The notes: generated from the letters alone by a model not told the origin. A stretch of DNA of 64,000 nucleotides from Alentia gelatinosa (GCA_950022655.1 OX465584.1:29733469-29797468), one strand, 5' to 3'; counted from the stretch's first letter, positions 49,301 to 57,313 are shown. Numbers and translations: made by a program.

Positions 49301-52300
49301 ATCTAATATTGCATCTTCCGTGCCTAATCTCTGAAACCAAATTGACTGTTAGTGAGAAACCTACTGTCCGATTGCCATGCACTGGAACATTCATGGACAA
49401 ATCTTTCAATGAGCTTCTCCGGAACTGGTAGAATACTAGTCAGCCTCCAGTTGCCAACCTCATGCGAGTTGCCCCTGTAGGTTGTCGTGACACTAGCTGG
49501 CAGTACACCTGAAGTGATATTTCTTTTGATCTCCCATCAGAACCATTGTTAGGTTTCAATACCCAATTTGAGCATCTACTGTTATTTGTAAACTTGTTGT
49601 CGCTCACATTCGATTGGATATTCTTAAAATTGTGTCGCATGGCCCATTGGCATAAGTGATCTGGTGATAATGAAGGAATGTGAGTAGCTCTTCATATTCT
49701 TTATCTATCATAACTAATAGAGGCATATGTATAAGAAACACGGGTATAAGAAGACTTTCCTAGTCTTTAAGCCAAAGCGTAAATATTGATGAACTCAAAT
49801 GTTCATCCTAGGTGGGATCACATACCATAGCATCTTGTTGTAAAGTAGTTTCCCCGAACTGACGTCCGACAACTCTTACAATCATCAGCCGAGGCCAACA
49901 AACATGCTGAAATTGTGGAAAACAAGAATAAGTCTTCATAACTTCGAATTGGAGTGTTAGTAATTGAAATCAGCAAACATCAACACTTTGATCATAAACC
50001 TTGTAAATTACATTCACTTGTTGTACTGCACCACTATTCAGACTTCAAAACAATCTAAATATCTTCCTATGACATGTATGTGCTATTAATGTCTCTTGGA
50101 AAATAATACAGGATCAATTGAGCAATCGTTGAGTCATACCTGAGCATTTCATCATTCCAGTGCGATCATCCCAGATAAAGTTTTTCTCACATACATCACA
50201 GGTTGTAGAGTCGTAACACTTCATACAATTCTCAATACATGCTGTATAAAAGCAGAGAACAATTTCAGAATATAGTACTATCCATTGAACACTGATTTAA
50301 GTGGTGATTCCATCAGACTAGAGGCTTTATCGGGAAGTTTCTGAAGTCCTTGGAATGTATCAAAGAATATCTTATATGGTGAAATTTCTCGCACGATAAA
50401 TCGTATATGTGTCTGAAATTACCAGAAAAAATTGGGCGCTTCCACCGCCAGCTCATACGAAATTTCCCGATTTTTATTTTGGCAAGTTTCGGGTGCTCGG
50501 TGGAATCAGCACTTTAAAAGGAGAAATCACATGATTATTCAGCTAAACAGGATATATCTGGTAACTGGAGTCTTCCTAAAAGGATCAGCATTAAAAAAAA
50601 TCTCATCCTTAATCTTTGATACCTGGTATCAGTAACCGAAGGTGAGTTTGATTTAAGACTTATTGAAATGTTTACCATCACAGGAGTCATCATTCCAGAA
50701 CCTTCCAGGACACACCTTACACTGGGACTCCGTTGTAGGAATAGAGGTACACGCTGAAAACAGAAACACCATGCGTAAACGTAAGAATGAGCTCATCTTA
50801 CTACGTATTTATCTTTAAATTCAGTAACCTTGTACATGGACAGTGTATACTCTTTTACAATGTCCATGCCTGGTGTAGCTTCGAGGAAACACAAAAAGCA
50901 ATTCAGAAAGATAAGTTATAATAAAGATATTGAAAATGATATTGCTGACGATTACTTTGAAAAGAAGGTATGAAAGAACTCTAATCGATAGCTGACCTAC
51001 CTTTACATACGAATCCGTCTGGATAGTAACCTGTCTTGCATTCGAGGCACATATCTGGTATGCAACTTACACAGTTTGGTTGACATTCTGTAATGGTAAT
51101 CAATTAATTTAAAGGTCTTAAGACCTTTCAGATGACGACCTTTATTGATCTGTTGCATCATACACAAATGAATCAAAATTAATTTGCTATTATTATCATG
51201 GATTTAGTTTCTAATAGTTCATCGAACGTCTTGATTGTTCTTGGCAGCTTATGGAATTACATGAAGGCTTCCCCTTATCAAATATCTTGAATGCTCTCGA
51301 CTGCCCAACACACAAAGAGGTCCCATCAAAACAGTCATATCATTTTCGAGTATCTTCATTCTCATGTTTTCAAAATGAAATAGTACAAATATCTTTAGAA
51401 TGCACATAGCTGTTAAACTCACTCATACATATTCCTGTTGCTTGAACCACCATAGTTGCTCCAGATGAGCGTTTTTGGTTTGCGCAGTCTGCGCAGCGGA
51501 ATGGGTCATCGAGAATATCACTGGAACAACTCAGAGCATCTGTAAGTGTAATCATCAAACCTTTCGTGATAGATCACTGATAAACAATTACTTGATAATG
51601 AATAATATCAATTGGAACAAAAACATGACATTACGGTTTGCATATTTCAGAAATACGTTAAACCATAAACTGATAATCGTGTACCGTCAGATCGTTTGAA
51701 CGAAATACTTAACGAAGCTTAATTTACCTTTACACTGGTAACCAGTCCAGTATTTGCCATCGCATTTTTCACATTTCTCCTCTGTCCATGGAGAACCGCA
51801 TACTAAAGGAAGTAAACAAAAAAGACATGGATGCTATAATCCCTTTTCATTGTCAACGGTATCAATTGTCACAAATCATGTGTATATTGTGGGTATTTGA
51901 TCAGTGGATAACTCACACTGCACGAAACTAACCGCTTTATATATGTATACACCCGGCGTATATAGGTATGCTTTTGCGTATACAAGGTCGTCCTATTCCC
52001 CGTGTGTAGACGCCTCATCTATAAGCGCCTGATTCATATATACGCCTGATTCATATATATGCCTGATTCTATTATATTTACACCACTATCCAACAGTTCC
52101 GATCTCTGCCACTTGGGGACACTACTGGTAGCATATTATTTTATTTGCTATTAACCATCCAAGTCTGTATTATATGAAAATTGCAATCTTATATTACAAA
52201 TTTATTTTATAAAACCTGATTGAGTATAAATTTCTGTGTTGTTTGAGTGAGTGTAGGGAGTCGGTTGGTGGGCCTAATATCGTTCCTAATATCTACATAC

Positions 52301-54770
52301 CTCGCATACCACCACGGAGGGGGAAACACCTTTTTTATCAGTATACATATACGCCGAACGTATATAAAAAGTATACGCCTGGCATATACATGTTGCGCAG
52401 AGGATATTTCCTCTTGTATACGCCTGATGTGAAATACAACAAAGACGCGTTCGTATCCAAAAGGAAACAGTCTTGTATATGCCTCATACGTAGGCGTGAA
52501 ATATAGACGTATACATGTGACAACAAGTCTATATTCAGCCGATACATGCGCTTCCGCGTTGGCGTATACAAGAATAAAATGGTTAGTTTCGTGCAGTGTC
52601 AGAAGCAGTCTACATTTCAAGTTCGCCAGCTTTGACTGTTTATCATAATAGTACCCCAGAAACACTGTAGGGGGCGACCTGGTGCTGGATAACGTTTTAG
52701 AGGCGATCCCGCCACTACACAACATCAATGTTTAACATCACTAAAGCTTATGAACACACCTATGAACAGTCCTGGTGGAAGTTGGACACACCGCTAAGAG
52801 GGCATAATTGACTCATCAATGGGAGAATGGGTATTATCCTACCCCTAATAAAAAACCGCCATAGACTTAACATAGGAAAATTTTATGTGGCAGGCCGCGA
52901 CATAAAGTGTTTTATATGCCACTAGAGTAATAACAATATTGACCAATCAGAGAGCAGGATGTCAGCTACTATGTTCTGTTGGTCATTGACTCAATATTTA
53001 TCTTTTAGTAATACAAAAGCATAGACGAGGTAGGATAAATAATTATTTGCTATGACACAGGTGCTATAGCCATCGGCGTCAGAATTGTATGGACTGACAA
53101 CAGCTGAACCTTTAAACTCTCATTGCATTCTCTCAGGGCAAGAAGAAAACTACAGTTCTAAATTATAGTTTCAGCACGGCTGGAAATGAATGTTTAGAGG
53201 AAAAGGGCATGTGTTTATAGAAATACGTTTACAAAAACGAATAGGAGGTTCGGAATTTCTATGCACGAGAATCTTATTCTCGTAGTGCTTCGGTCTCCAA
53301 GCGTAGATCAAGCGTAGATCTGGTTGTATTCCATCAGGATAATGAAATATTTTTCACTGTTAGCTGGGTTCTGGAGGGACCGGCAACAATCCTTTGCTGA
53401 TTTTTGCCTTTGAACATCACCCTGGTAGTATCTGGTGTCATCTGTTCCAATTCAGACATCCAATGTCAGAAAAGTGAGAATTTTCTTACTTCACCCGATC
53501 GCAATCCTATCCCTGTTTGATAGTTCTGGTCCGGTAAACTGTAATATGGCATCATCTCAATTACTGCTGTATTGCTTTTCAAAATGATCATGATACACAA
53601 TCTTTATTTGCCTCAATACACCACCTTCCTTCCAATAATCACTGTGAGTAAATAAGCCATGGGTTAAGGAAAGATTATTCCCCTAAGCACACAGTTGAAT
53701 ATACTTACCTAGTATTCATTGTGTTGGATCATGATAAACAGTGACTGCTTATCGAAGCAACGGTAGTCGGCATATTTATGGCAGAATTAGGTCCCAAATT
53801 CTGGTGGATGATTGGCAACCCTTTGTGACGTCATTGTATCCAACGCCGGTTAGGTTGTGTTTTTTTTAAAGGTCTTTATTCATTCTGCCGGGGGCAGGTC
53901 TTCCATGAATCAGAGATCATGCGAAACAGCGTCAGTAACAGTTTACCTAGTTAAGTTTATCGATGGGAAATACCAGGGAGTGTGCTCAATATCATTCTAC
54001 TCACCTAGAGTTATGCAGTGCTTGGAGGCAAGGTCCCAGATAGTTGTAGCACAGACATCACATTCAGCCCATGAATAACGACGAATATCGCCATTACACT
54101 TTGCTGAAATCATGGGGAAATACCTTCATTTTCATGGAATGAACACGGTCGCAGAGCAGCCTAAATATAATTAGTACTAGTTTCCACTTAAACCCCCAAC
54201 AGACTGACTAGAATCCCTATGCTGTCTGTAGCATGTAGTGCCGTTAACATCATAGCGATTATAGGAGTATAATTTGATAGTTTGTTCCCTGTTTCAGAAT
54301 TCCTGTACCCATAAGGTACATTGAAGTTCCTCGAACTTGTGTATTTTCACAATTGTTCACATTTGTATACCTGTTATTGCAACGCGTATTAAGAACTTGT
54401 AAACTGCCACTGTGCCGCGTCGTCTTGATAATGCTTCTATTACAAAACTGTCTCTCGTTTATTGTTAGTTATTTATATGGTTATTCAGCCTATAAATCTG
54501 TTTCCATTGGCCGACGAAAACGGCGGAGATTTTTTGAGTTCCTCTGAAAGTCTGTTCGTAGTGCCACTGACTGTCTATCAGTACAATTTATCGGTGAGAG
54601 TGTATTGTATGCACTGTTTCTACTGTATTTTCTGGTATTGTTTGATTGGCATTGTTACATAATCTATGTAGATTTTATGTATGAATCACCTTTAGCATCC
54701 ACTGTCCATCGCCGCTCTCTCAGGTTGGCACAGGCGATATCGTCCGCTGGGTCTGTCAGTGAATCCGGAG
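34319..54770 (-). CDS. GPI-anchored furin-like repeat protein with LU domain
   Basis: Twenty-three exons join in frame over about 20 kb to give 784 residues up to a TAA at 34,319-34,321. The first traced exon (54,690-54,770) opens in phase and is not the true start. Exons 2-19 each carry about one cysteine-rich module of the pattern C-x3-C-x2-C-x(5-12)-C-x2-C with an aromatic-rich tail, as in furin-like and growth-factor-receptor cysteine-rich repeats. Exon 20 is a linker. Exons 21-23 form a Ly6/uPAR three-finger domain ending CC-x5-CN. A short Ser/Thr-rich spacer and a hydrophobic C-terminal tail follow, typical of a GPI-attachment signal. The likely place is the outer cell surface, as an adhesion or receptor-like protein; the ligand is unknown. 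All but the last two internal junctions are phase 1, so modules could be added or lost without frame change. I traced splice sites by eye; no transcript evidence is available. Confidence 0.85.
34524..34684. mobile_element. Hairpin MITE in the last intron
   Basis: Arms of about 65-70 bp, 34,528-34,598 and 34,608-34,680, are inverted copies. Both hold GTTAACCTAAT and GTTACTATCGGTA. GTAC flanks each side (34,524-34,527 and 34,681-34,684), a possible 4-bp target duplication. Confidence 0.75.
35590..35718 (-). CDS. FU-LU gene, exon 22 (LU domain middle)
   Basis: 129 bp, phase 0-0, donor GTGAGT. WCAPKSSCPVPGTGDYHGC gives the central LU cysteines. Confidence 0.85.
35763..35935. mobile_element. MITE with about 36-bp inverted ends
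   Basis: Inverted ends start GGTGTCCAYTGAGCTCCCGA and stay similar for about 36 bp; 173 bp in total. Lies in the intron between exons 21 and 22. Confidence 0.75.
36055..36149 (-). CDS. FU-LU gene, exon 21 (LU domain start)
   Basis: 95 bp, phase 1 to 0, donor GTAAGT. Starts ACYNCSGYDC, the CxxC opening of Ly6/uPAR domains, then PCPNLGETNEC. Confidence 0.85.
36491..36601 (-). CDS. FU-LU gene, exon 20 (linker)
   Basis: 111 bp, phase 1-1, donor GTGAGA. CANIKERPERCALNQC and ETWEEC. The cysteine spacing fits neither the furin-like nor the LU pattern, so it joins the two parts. Confidence 0.8.
36675..36757 (+). repeat. (TGTC)n and (TC)n microsatellite
   Basis: Pure TGTC units pass into pure TC dinucleotides, in the intron between exons 19 and 20. 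The simple-peptide ORFs here are by-products. Confidence 0.95.
37182..37301 (-). CDS. FU-LU gene, exon 19
   Basis: 120 bp, phase 1-1, donor GTAAGT. CGTGVPNCATCEDPGPND, then CLTCQRGFSMSKTMSC. Last furin-like module. Confidence 0.9.
37582..37712. mobile_element. Hairpin family X, copy 1
   Basis: Imperfect palindrome (arms reach from 37,582 to 37,689) centred on GAACTCGACGTAAACGTCTA. It ends with GCATGCCCATGACGTTCTAT, matching the end of the copy at 39,559. Its left arm is eroded. Confidence 0.65.
38000..38092 (-). CDS. FU-LU gene, exon 18
   Basis: 93 bp, phase 1-1, donor GTGAGC. CVNYCSKCYNTTVCLGC with tail THYLDKSRIC. Confidence 0.9.
38586..38687 (-). CDS. FU-LU gene, exon 17
   Basis: 102 bp, phase 1-1, donor GTGAGT. 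CSVGCIECTPSGSTGSSC, then TDC and GYWLNNGAC. Confidence 0.9.
39085..39183 (-). CDS. FU-LU gene, exon 16
   Basis: 99 bp, phase 1-1, donor GTGGGT. CGSNCLTCGTSGCSKC, with a Ser-rich tail. Confidence 0.9.
39388..39475. repeat. Short perfect palindromes
   Basis: GTATTTACTGTAAATAC near 39,390 and GTACGGACCA-C-TGGTCCGTAC near 39,440 are perfect inverted repeats just outside the family X copy and share its GTACGGA words. Probably a broken further copy. Confidence 0.55.
39559..39710. mobile_element. Hairpin family X, copy 2
   Basis: About 70-bp arms, from TATATAACGTCC at the left to GGACGTTTTATATA at the right. Both carry CTTGTACAAGTCACAGAAC or its inverse. The whole unit folds to one long hairpin. 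Same family as 37,582-37,712. Confidence 0.8.
39711..41018. other. Intron 15 remainder
   Basis: No exon or gene seen apart from the small inverted repeat at 40,564-40,626. Confidence 0.4.
40564..40626. repeat. 21-bp inverted repeat
   Basis: ACCTAAACCTAATAACTTAAT at 40,564-40,584 pairs with 40,606-40,626 with one mismatch. Confidence 0.75.
41019..41123 (-). CDS. FU-LU gene, exon 15
   Basis: 105 bp, phase 1-1, donor GTAAAT. CPVNCDYCERIG, then CKRCKSNYYLKSGAC. Confidence 0.9.
41256..41345. repeat. Inverted repeat beside a MITE cluster
   Basis: TTATATGGCAT and GTTGTCTTC recur inverted at the right end, making about 40-bp imperfect arms. Confidence 0.6.
41377..41504 (+). mobile_element. TTATCCTACCC family, short copy
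   Basis: Starts TTATCCTACCC and ends GGGGTAGGATAA; 128 bp. Shares GTTAAGTCTATG near its right end with the copy at 41,661. No coding capacity. Confidence 0.75.
41505..41660. repeat. Inverted repeat between two MITE copies
   Basis: GAAACC and GAGTTAGACTTG near 41,512-41,540 recur inverted near 41,620-41,655, so this spacer is palindromic too. It may be a third nested element. Confidence 0.55.
41661..41876 (+). mobile_element. TTATCCTACCC family, long copy
   Basis: 216 bp from TTATCCTACCCC to GGGGTAGGATAA. Nearly the exact reverse complement of the copy at 52,834-53,038, over its whole length. Confidence 0.85.
41877..43552. other. Intron 14 remainder
   Basis: 42,056-42,187 carries an inverted pair around GGTTTTGTGGACA. 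About 42,640-42,960 is strongly pyrimidine-rich on the plus strand. The open frames at 42,035-42,448 and 42,492-42,956 show no domain. Confidence 0.4.
43266..43298. repeat. (AT)n microsatellite
   Basis: Pure AT dinucleotides in an intron. Confidence 0.9.
43553..43654 (-). CDS. FU-LU gene, exon 14
   Basis: 102 bp, phase 1-1, donor GTAAGC. CEVANCKVCSNIKTECVQC with tail SGFFYNDKDKIC. Confidence 0.9.
   Translation of the reverse strand: MAKWQIVRYAVTLKLSVCNATVDSSITTRTRSA
43778..43897 (-). CDS. FU-LU gene, exon 13
   Basis: 120 bp, phase 1-1, donor GTAAGT. CDRCELLGPANSRQIRC, then LTC and HYLHPC. Confidence 0.85.
44121..44216 (-). CDS. FU-LU gene, exon 12
   Basis: 96 bp, phase 1-1, donor GTAAGT. 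CAVYGSDGSCKQC followed by two more cysteines; no aromatic tail. Confidence 0.8.
44612..44701 (-). CDS. FU-LU gene, exon 11
   Basis: 90 bp, phase 1-1, donor GTAGGG. CAANTNPKGCDACNSGYF, closing Cys after EDKN. Confidence 0.85.
45046..45144 (-). CDS. FU-LU gene, exon 10
   Basis: 99 bp, phase 1-1, donor GTAAGT. CPRNCAACNSGTTCERC, with tail MWFDTSITAC. Confidence 0.9.
45296..45313 (+). repeat. Poly-C run
   Basis: A run of 18 C in the intron upstream of exon 10. Confidence 0.9.
45314..46188. other. Intron 9 remainder
   Basis: A somewhat GC-richer patch at 45,870-46,080 has open frames on both strands but no recognisable domain. Confidence 0.35.
46189..46284 (-). CDS. FU-LU gene, exon 9
   Basis: 96 bp, phase 1-1, donor GTGAGT. 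CAGIDMYTTQSQCQAC is a shorter module type, as in exon 6. Confidence 0.85.
46441..46548 (-). CDS. FU-LU gene, exon 8
   Basis: 108 bp, phase 1-1, donor GTGAGT. CPVGCKACESDTKCTEC, then LYYLEEDSG and a closing Cys. Confidence 0.9.
46780..46863. repeat. Imperfect inverted repeat
   Basis: CCGGTGGGAATAACTC on the left pairs with the sequence ending TATTTCCACTGG on the right; arms about 30 bp. Confidence 0.6.
47422..47502. repeat. Hairpin, about 33-bp arms
   Basis: AAATACTTGGTAAAATTGAC on the left is matched inverted on the right with few mismatches. A core of GATCAGATGAACC and GGTTCATCTGATC surrounds a 15-bp loop. Confidence 0.8.
47503..48179. other. Intron 7 part, nothing seen
   Basis: No exon supported; contains a C run near 48,112-48,124. 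Confidence 0.35.
48180..49620 (-). pseudogene. Decayed LINE reverse transcriptase (LINE D)
   Basis: Minus-strand pieces in shifting frames recall a CR1/Jockey-like RT in the right order: TSILPVPEKLIERFVHE near 49,430-49,390 (fingers), VFQGSVLG near 49,060 (compare GVPQGS), YIYADDLG at about 48,965-48,990 (catalytic), LENRRRVQLAK near 48,470 and YRGVKELDKL near 48,310 (C-terminal region). Many stops and frameshifts show it is old. It lies in the intron between exons 7 and 8, on the same strand as the host gene. Confidence 0.75.
50140..50241 (-). CDS. FU-LU gene, exon 7
   Basis: 102 bp, phase 1-1, donor GTATGA. CIENCMKCYDSTTCDVC gives the full five-cysteine start of the module. Confidence 0.9.
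50296..50517. mobile_element. MITE with TTTAA target duplication
   Basis: TTTAA at 50,296-50,300 and 50,513-50,517 flanks a 212-bp unit that begins GTGGTGATTCCATC and ends GGTGGAATCAGCAC (12 of 14 paired). Lies between exons 6 and 7. Confidence 0.7.
50676..50753 (-). CDS. FU-LU gene, exon 6
   Basis: 78 bp, phase 1-1, donor GTAAAC. CTSIPTTESQCKVC is followed by PGRFW and a closing Cys. Confidence 0.85.
51001..51087 (-). CDS. FU-LU gene, exon 5
   Basis: 87 bp, phase 1-1. CQPNCVSCIPDMCLEC followed by GYYPDGF is a textbook furin-like unit. Confidence 0.9.
51423..51539 (-). CDS. FU-LU gene, exon 4
   Basis: 117 bp, phase 1-1, donor GTGAGT. Contains CSSDILDDPFRCADC; the module tail is longer than in its neighbours. 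Confidence 0.85.
51728..51802 (-). CDS. FU-LU gene, exon 3
   Basis: 75 bp, phase 1-1, donor GTAAAT. Contains CGSPWTEEKCEKC followed by an aromatic-rich segment and a closing Cys. Confidence 0.85.
51913..52601. mobile_element. Non-autonomous CACTA/EnSpm-type element
   Basis: Perfect 18-bp inverted ends CACTGCACGAAACTAACC at 51,916-51,933 and 52,581-52,598, each flanked by TCA (51,913-51,915 and 52,599-52,601). CACTR ends with a 3-bp duplication are the hallmark of CACTA elements. Many copies of TATACGCC and its inverse crowd both sub-terminal regions, like CACTA transposase-binding repeats. No transposase ORF is present. It is in the intron between exons 2 and 3. Confidence 0.85.
52834..53038 (-). 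mobile_element. TTATCCTACCC family, inverted long copy
   Basis: 205 bp, the reverse complement of 41,661-41,876 apart from small gaps and substitutions. Ends TTATCCTACCCC and GGTAGGATAA. Confidence 0.85.
53039..54004. other. Intron 2 remainder
   Basis: No further exon supported; AT-rich. Confidence 0.35.
54005..54103 (-). CDS. FU-LU gene, exon 2
   Basis: 99 bp, phase 1-1, donor GTGAGT. Contains CNGDIRRYSWAECDVC and a later Cys near the end. Confidence 0.8.
54690..54770 (-). CDS. FU-LU gene, exon 1 of those traced
   Basis: 81 bp between an AG acceptor and a GT donor, phase 1 to phase 1. Codes PDSLTDPADDIACANLRER and an Ala-Lys end. It has a single cysteine, so it may be a linker. Joins exon 2 in frame. 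It is the least certain exon. Confidence 0.5.
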
Positions 54771-54984
54771 CTGAAATATCGAATGTTTACCTGCATTATA
54801 TTTCGAGGCAATGTATCCTCTGCTGTATTACCTGTGTCATTCCAGTGCGAATATCATAAATGATTTAAAATAAATAGTGGTTGATCTCGGTTCCTAAATA
54901 TTATGTAAATTTTGTAAAAGTGAATATTGTGATCACATATATCCTATTTATATTCCATCAGTCCGGCAATATTGCATATACAAA

Positions 54985-55427
54985 ATATCATCTTCAAGAA
55001 GTTTGTCTTCACTGATTTCTTTTTCACAAACCAATATGGATTTAAAATGAAGATGAGTACAAGGGGGGTGGGCTGTCTTCAAGTTAGTGCAATATCCTTC
55101 ACAGAGGGAAAAGGAAAAGGATGTGAAAAAGGTGTTTGTCTATGTCAATCACTCCCTCCTAGTTTGTAAACTATCAGAGGCAGGAGTTGGGCCGAATGAA
55201 ATACGATGGTTTGAGAATTATCTAGCAGACAGATCATGTTATACGAGATATGGTGAACAACCGTCTGAACGAAGGAAAGTCAAGTTCGGGGTACCACAGG
55301 GGTCCATACTGGGCCCATTGTTATTCCAGAATTTTGTGAATGAGCAACGATTGTTTCGTCATTATGTATGCTGACGTTTTAGTCATCGTTACTAGTAATA
55401 AGAATCTGCAGACTGTGAAGGCAAAAA
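54985..55427 (+). pseudogene. LINE A, RT fragment 1
   Basis: Reads TNQYGFKMKMSTRG, then after a shift RWFENYLADRS and GVPQGSILGPLLF. A further shift leads into MYADVLVIVTSNKN, where the catalytic YADD is YADV. Earlier RT and endonuclease parts are missing, so the copy is 5' truncated and dead. It is interrupted by LINE B. Confidence 0.8.
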
Positions 55428-56982
55428 ATAATAATAGCTCTACTCCGGGTGATTGGCGCCCAATTTCGTTATTACCTATTCCGGGAAAACTTTTTGAGAG
55501 AATTATCCATAAAAGTATCTTAAACCATATAGAAAACAAAAATCTCTACGATGACAATCAATATGGGTTTAGGCCAGAGCGAGGCACTACAGATGCCATA
55601 ATGCTCTAGTAAATGATCTATATAATATACTCATAGGGACAACAAAAGAATAACTCCATGTCTGTTTATAGACTTTAGCAAAGCGTTTGATCGCATAATT
55701 ATTCTCTTCTACTTAATAAACTTTATGATAATTTCTCTATGAGCACCTCAACAACTAAATGTATTGGCAGTTATTTAAGACACAGAACTCAATGCACTCG
55801 AGTAGGCAGTTCTCTGTCCTCAAGTGAAATGATTTATTCAGGTGTGCCCCAGGGCAGTATTCTGGGCCCGTTATTGTTTAACTGTTTTATAAATGACCTA
55901 AAAGATTTACCCTTGTTATGTCAGCATATATTCTATGCTGATGACCTTGTTCTTTATACTAATGACAAAGACCTACATGACAATGTTTTTCGCTTACATC
56001 ATGATGTTCTATTATTGGAAAAATGGTGTGAAAACAATCTGATGAAAATCAATGAGAGTAAAACCAAACTCTGTATCTTCGGTTCTAAATCTTTATTTAA
56101 TGCCAATGAACAAGCAGTTACGAACAGTCATGTCTTTATAAACGGTACTGAAATACCGCACTGTGTTTCATTTAAATACCTAGGTATTCATCTCGACAGA
56201 AATCTAACATGGAATAATGTAATCAATGATGTCTGCAGAAAGGTAAACCAACGACTGTTCCAACTGTCTAAAATTCGTAAATTTATCACAGACCAAACCT
56301 GTATACAGATATATAGAGTACTAATCGCGCCTCTGTTTGATCATAGTGGCTACTTTATAAACGGAGCCTCTCAAGTTTTATTGAACAAGTTACAAATACT
56401 ACAGAACAGAGCCTTGAGGATCTGCATAAGAAAGAACATTAGAGACATAAGCATCAATGAACTGCATCAAAAATGTGGAATGGATCTCCTATGCCACAGA
56501 CGGATCTATCTTAAAATAATGTATATGCGGAGACATGCTAAGAACATAGAGCAGGATAAAACACCCAAGACTAGGGGACAAGAAAAGAGAACTGTCAAAT
56601 TGAAACGACCTAGAAGTAATTTCTTTAAGAAAAAACCCCTCTATGAGGGCATGATATATTGGAACAACTTGCCTCTTGAGATACAAGACACAACCTCGAT
56701 TTACGAATTTAAAAATTTTGCTAAGGCAAAGAGTAAAATCATTCCTGTTGATCCGATGTTGCGTAACTGATGTAATTGTGACCAGTATCACCTCATCACA
56801 TGTATCATTTCTCATACAATTGCAATGTACAAATACCTGTTCAACTATGTATCACAGTCACCGGACAAATGTTGTTACACATATTGCCTACTGTAGAGAT
56901 TCTAACGAGGGCATAAAAAACCTGCAACTAGCAGACTGCCCCTATATTGTATAATCCAAAATAAAAAAAATTTAAAAAAAAA
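55428..56982 (+). mobile_element. LINE B, 5'-truncated insertion in LINE A
   Basis: Begins inside RT fingers (DWRPISLLPIPGKLFERI), has a few frameshifts up to 55,738, then an intact RT/C-terminal ORF, a short 3' UTR and an A-rich end near 56,961-56,982. LINE A sequence resumes right after it, which fixes the insertion within a few bases. Confidence 0.8.
55739..56770 (+). CDS. LINE B reverse transcriptase, C-terminal part
   Basis: An open frame of 343 codons with GVPQGSILGPLLF (about 35-47), the catalytic FYADDLVLY (about 65-73), thumb motifs KYLGIHLDRNLTW and RALRICIRKN, and a C-terminal LINE tail. The catalytic aspartates are kept. The frame upstream shows FIDFSKAFDR only after frameshifts, so no full RT can be made. 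CR1/Jockey-like by motif style. Confidence 0.85.
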   Translation: MSTSTTKCIGSYLRHRTQCTRVGSSLSSSEMIYSGVPQGSILGPLLFNCFINDLKDLPLLCQHIFYADDLVLYTNDKDLHDNVFRLHHDVLLLEKWCENNLMKINESKTKLCIFGSKSLFNANEQAVTNSHVFINGTEIPHCVSFKYLGIHLDRNLTWNNVINDVCRKVNQRLFQLSKIRKFITDQTCIQIYRVLIAPLFDHSGYFINGASQVLLNKLQILQNRALRICIRKNIRDISINELHQKCGMDLLCHRRIYLKIMYMRRHAKNIEQDKTPKTRGQEKRTVKLKRPRSNFFKKKPLYEGMIYWNNLPLEIQDTTSIYEFKNFAKAKSKIIPVDPMLRN

Positions 56983-57280
56983 GATTCGGCAAGCGGTCGA
57001 TACTTTGAATATATGGTGCACATCTAATAAGCTTACAACAATAGTGAAAAAAAAATCTATCACGGACGCAGGGTTAAAATAAGAAAGGAAAAAGGCGGGT
57101 AATCTCAATAGGTGGGGATATTCTAGGAGCAAGGGAAGAGATAAATTATTTGGGGGTTATTATAGATTCAGACCTTAAATTTGATAAATGCGGGGACAGA
57201 ATTATAAAAATGATAAATGACAAGCACAACATTTTTAGGAGAATTAGGAACTTAGTTAACAGGAAAACTGCTCTTTGCAT
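56983..57280 (+). pseudogene. LINE A, RT fragment 2
   Basis: Resumes with IRQAVDTLNIWCTSNKL, the stretch expected just after the catalytic motif. After a shift it gives INYLGVIIDSDLKFDK and then NRKTALCI, cut by LINE C at the TTGCAT target. Confidence 0.8.
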
Positions 57281-57307
57281 CTTTTTTTTTTTTTTTTATA
57301 GAATTTC

Positions 57308-57313
57308 TTTATT
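57308..57313 (-). terminator. Poly(A) signal of LINE C
   Basis: AATAAA on the minus strand followed 11 bases later by the A tail. Confidence 0.8.

Noticed and set aside
52207..52728. 173-codon minus ORF
   Set aside because: Lies mostly inside the CACTA-type element; the repeated Tyr-Thr-Arg-Arg pattern comes from the TATACGCC motifs.
55087..55374. Possible independent small gene
   Set aside because: It is the RT palm region of LINE A, not a host gene.
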